Positions 28,456 to 28,995 of a stretch of 28,995 nt of DNA are shown in pieces (the first letter of the stretch is position 1; each line of letters starts with the position of its first letter). Position numbers and translations under genes: made by a program. A model generated the notes under the pieces. The model was not told the origin of the DNA. It did not search any database and saw only the letters and a list, made by a program, of their open reading frames with translations. The DNA is from Spirogloea muscicola (lineage: Eukaryota; Streptophyta; Zygnematophyceae; Spirogloeales; Spirogloeaceae), in assembly GCA_009602725.1 (NCBI GenBank), contig WELB01000166.1, forward strand, positions 258,457 to 287,451, given 5' to 3'.

Positions 28456-28794
28456 AAGTCTGGCCTCGCCAAATGCCAGAAGGAACACCGGGCTCAGACA
28501 CCGCCAGCAGCCGGGTTTCTCAGTAGAGCCATCTCCGGGCCGAGTCCACAAGGTCGGTGTCCCGGCAATGTGCGGCCGTCAGAGTGAAGCACTGCATTGT
28601 CGCGGTCAGAGCAGCTGAAGCTCGGATGCAGGCGGGTGTGGGTGGCGGCCAGAGGGAGCTGGGAATGAAGGCGGTTTTGGGGTTGTACAGACGGACTGGG
28701 CAGGAAGTGAGTGCGGAGGGAGGGAGGTGGGCAGGCGGTGTGGTGTGGTGGTGTGGTTGGGGGGGGGAGGAGAGGGGAGAACGAGAAAGTGCTT
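28456..28794. other. Upstream region of the kinase gene
   Basis: Presumed promoter and 5' UTR. It contains a TGGTGTGGTGTGGTGGTGTG stretch and a G9 run near 28760. No TATA-like element was convincing. Confidence 0.35.

Positions 28795-28995
<201 letters not shown>

Overview
The window looks like nuclear DNA of a GC-rich, intron-dense green alga, most likely a trebouxiophyte or another core chlorophyte. That is inferred from very short exons with GT/AG borders, the mix of gene families and the low-complexity style; no marker gene fixes the species. Nothing bacterial, organellar or viral was seen. There is one assembly gap (10850-11106) and two isolated N's (6380, 23962).

Five protein genes can be supported by joining exons by hand. 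(A) 185-5516, plus strand: a GT47/exostosin-type glycosyltransferase with two EGF-like cysteine clusters, 13 exons. (B) 8017-10849, minus strand: a PC-esterase (PMR5/TBL/Cas1p-like SGNH acyl-esterase or acetyltransferase), 6 exons, 5' end lost in the gap. (E) 15716-about 16160, minus: the last two exons of an unrecognised protein. (C) 17871-23781, minus: a TBC1D15/17-like Rab GTPase-activating protein, 18 exons, both catalytic fingers present, first exon unresolved. (D) 26030-28455, minus: a CHK/EcKinase-like small-molecule kinase (APH/choline-kinase fold), 6 exons. A and B converge and both families act on surface polysaccharides in the secretory pathway, so they may share a pathway; C is a membrane-traffic regulator and D a metabolic kinase, with no visible link to them.

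Between the genes (about 5985-6810, 11107-15660, 24060-25860, 28795-28995) lies a graveyard of 5'-truncated, nested repeats. Many carry the same decayed C-terminal reading frame, ending in S-D-L-x-L-L-[ST]-R-G-Y-stop, followed by a 3' tail with a GGGCTGG/CCAGCCC hairpin and a conserved GGGCGAGCAC-TTTCTTC end. The frame resembles the tail that follows the reverse transcriptase domain of non-LTR (LINE-type) retrotransposons, but no RT or endonuclease core is present here.

The most notable find concerns this hairpin. Two tiny insertions of 37-38 bp begin exactly at its right arm, and one of 22 bp ends exactly where the right arm would begin. All three are flanked by short direct repeats. In two cases deleting the insert plus one repeat copy restores the interrupted retroelement reading frame. 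A separate dispersed repeat of about 105-155 bp sits in introns of both B and C and carries a similar hairpin, suggesting a SINE or introner-like partner element.
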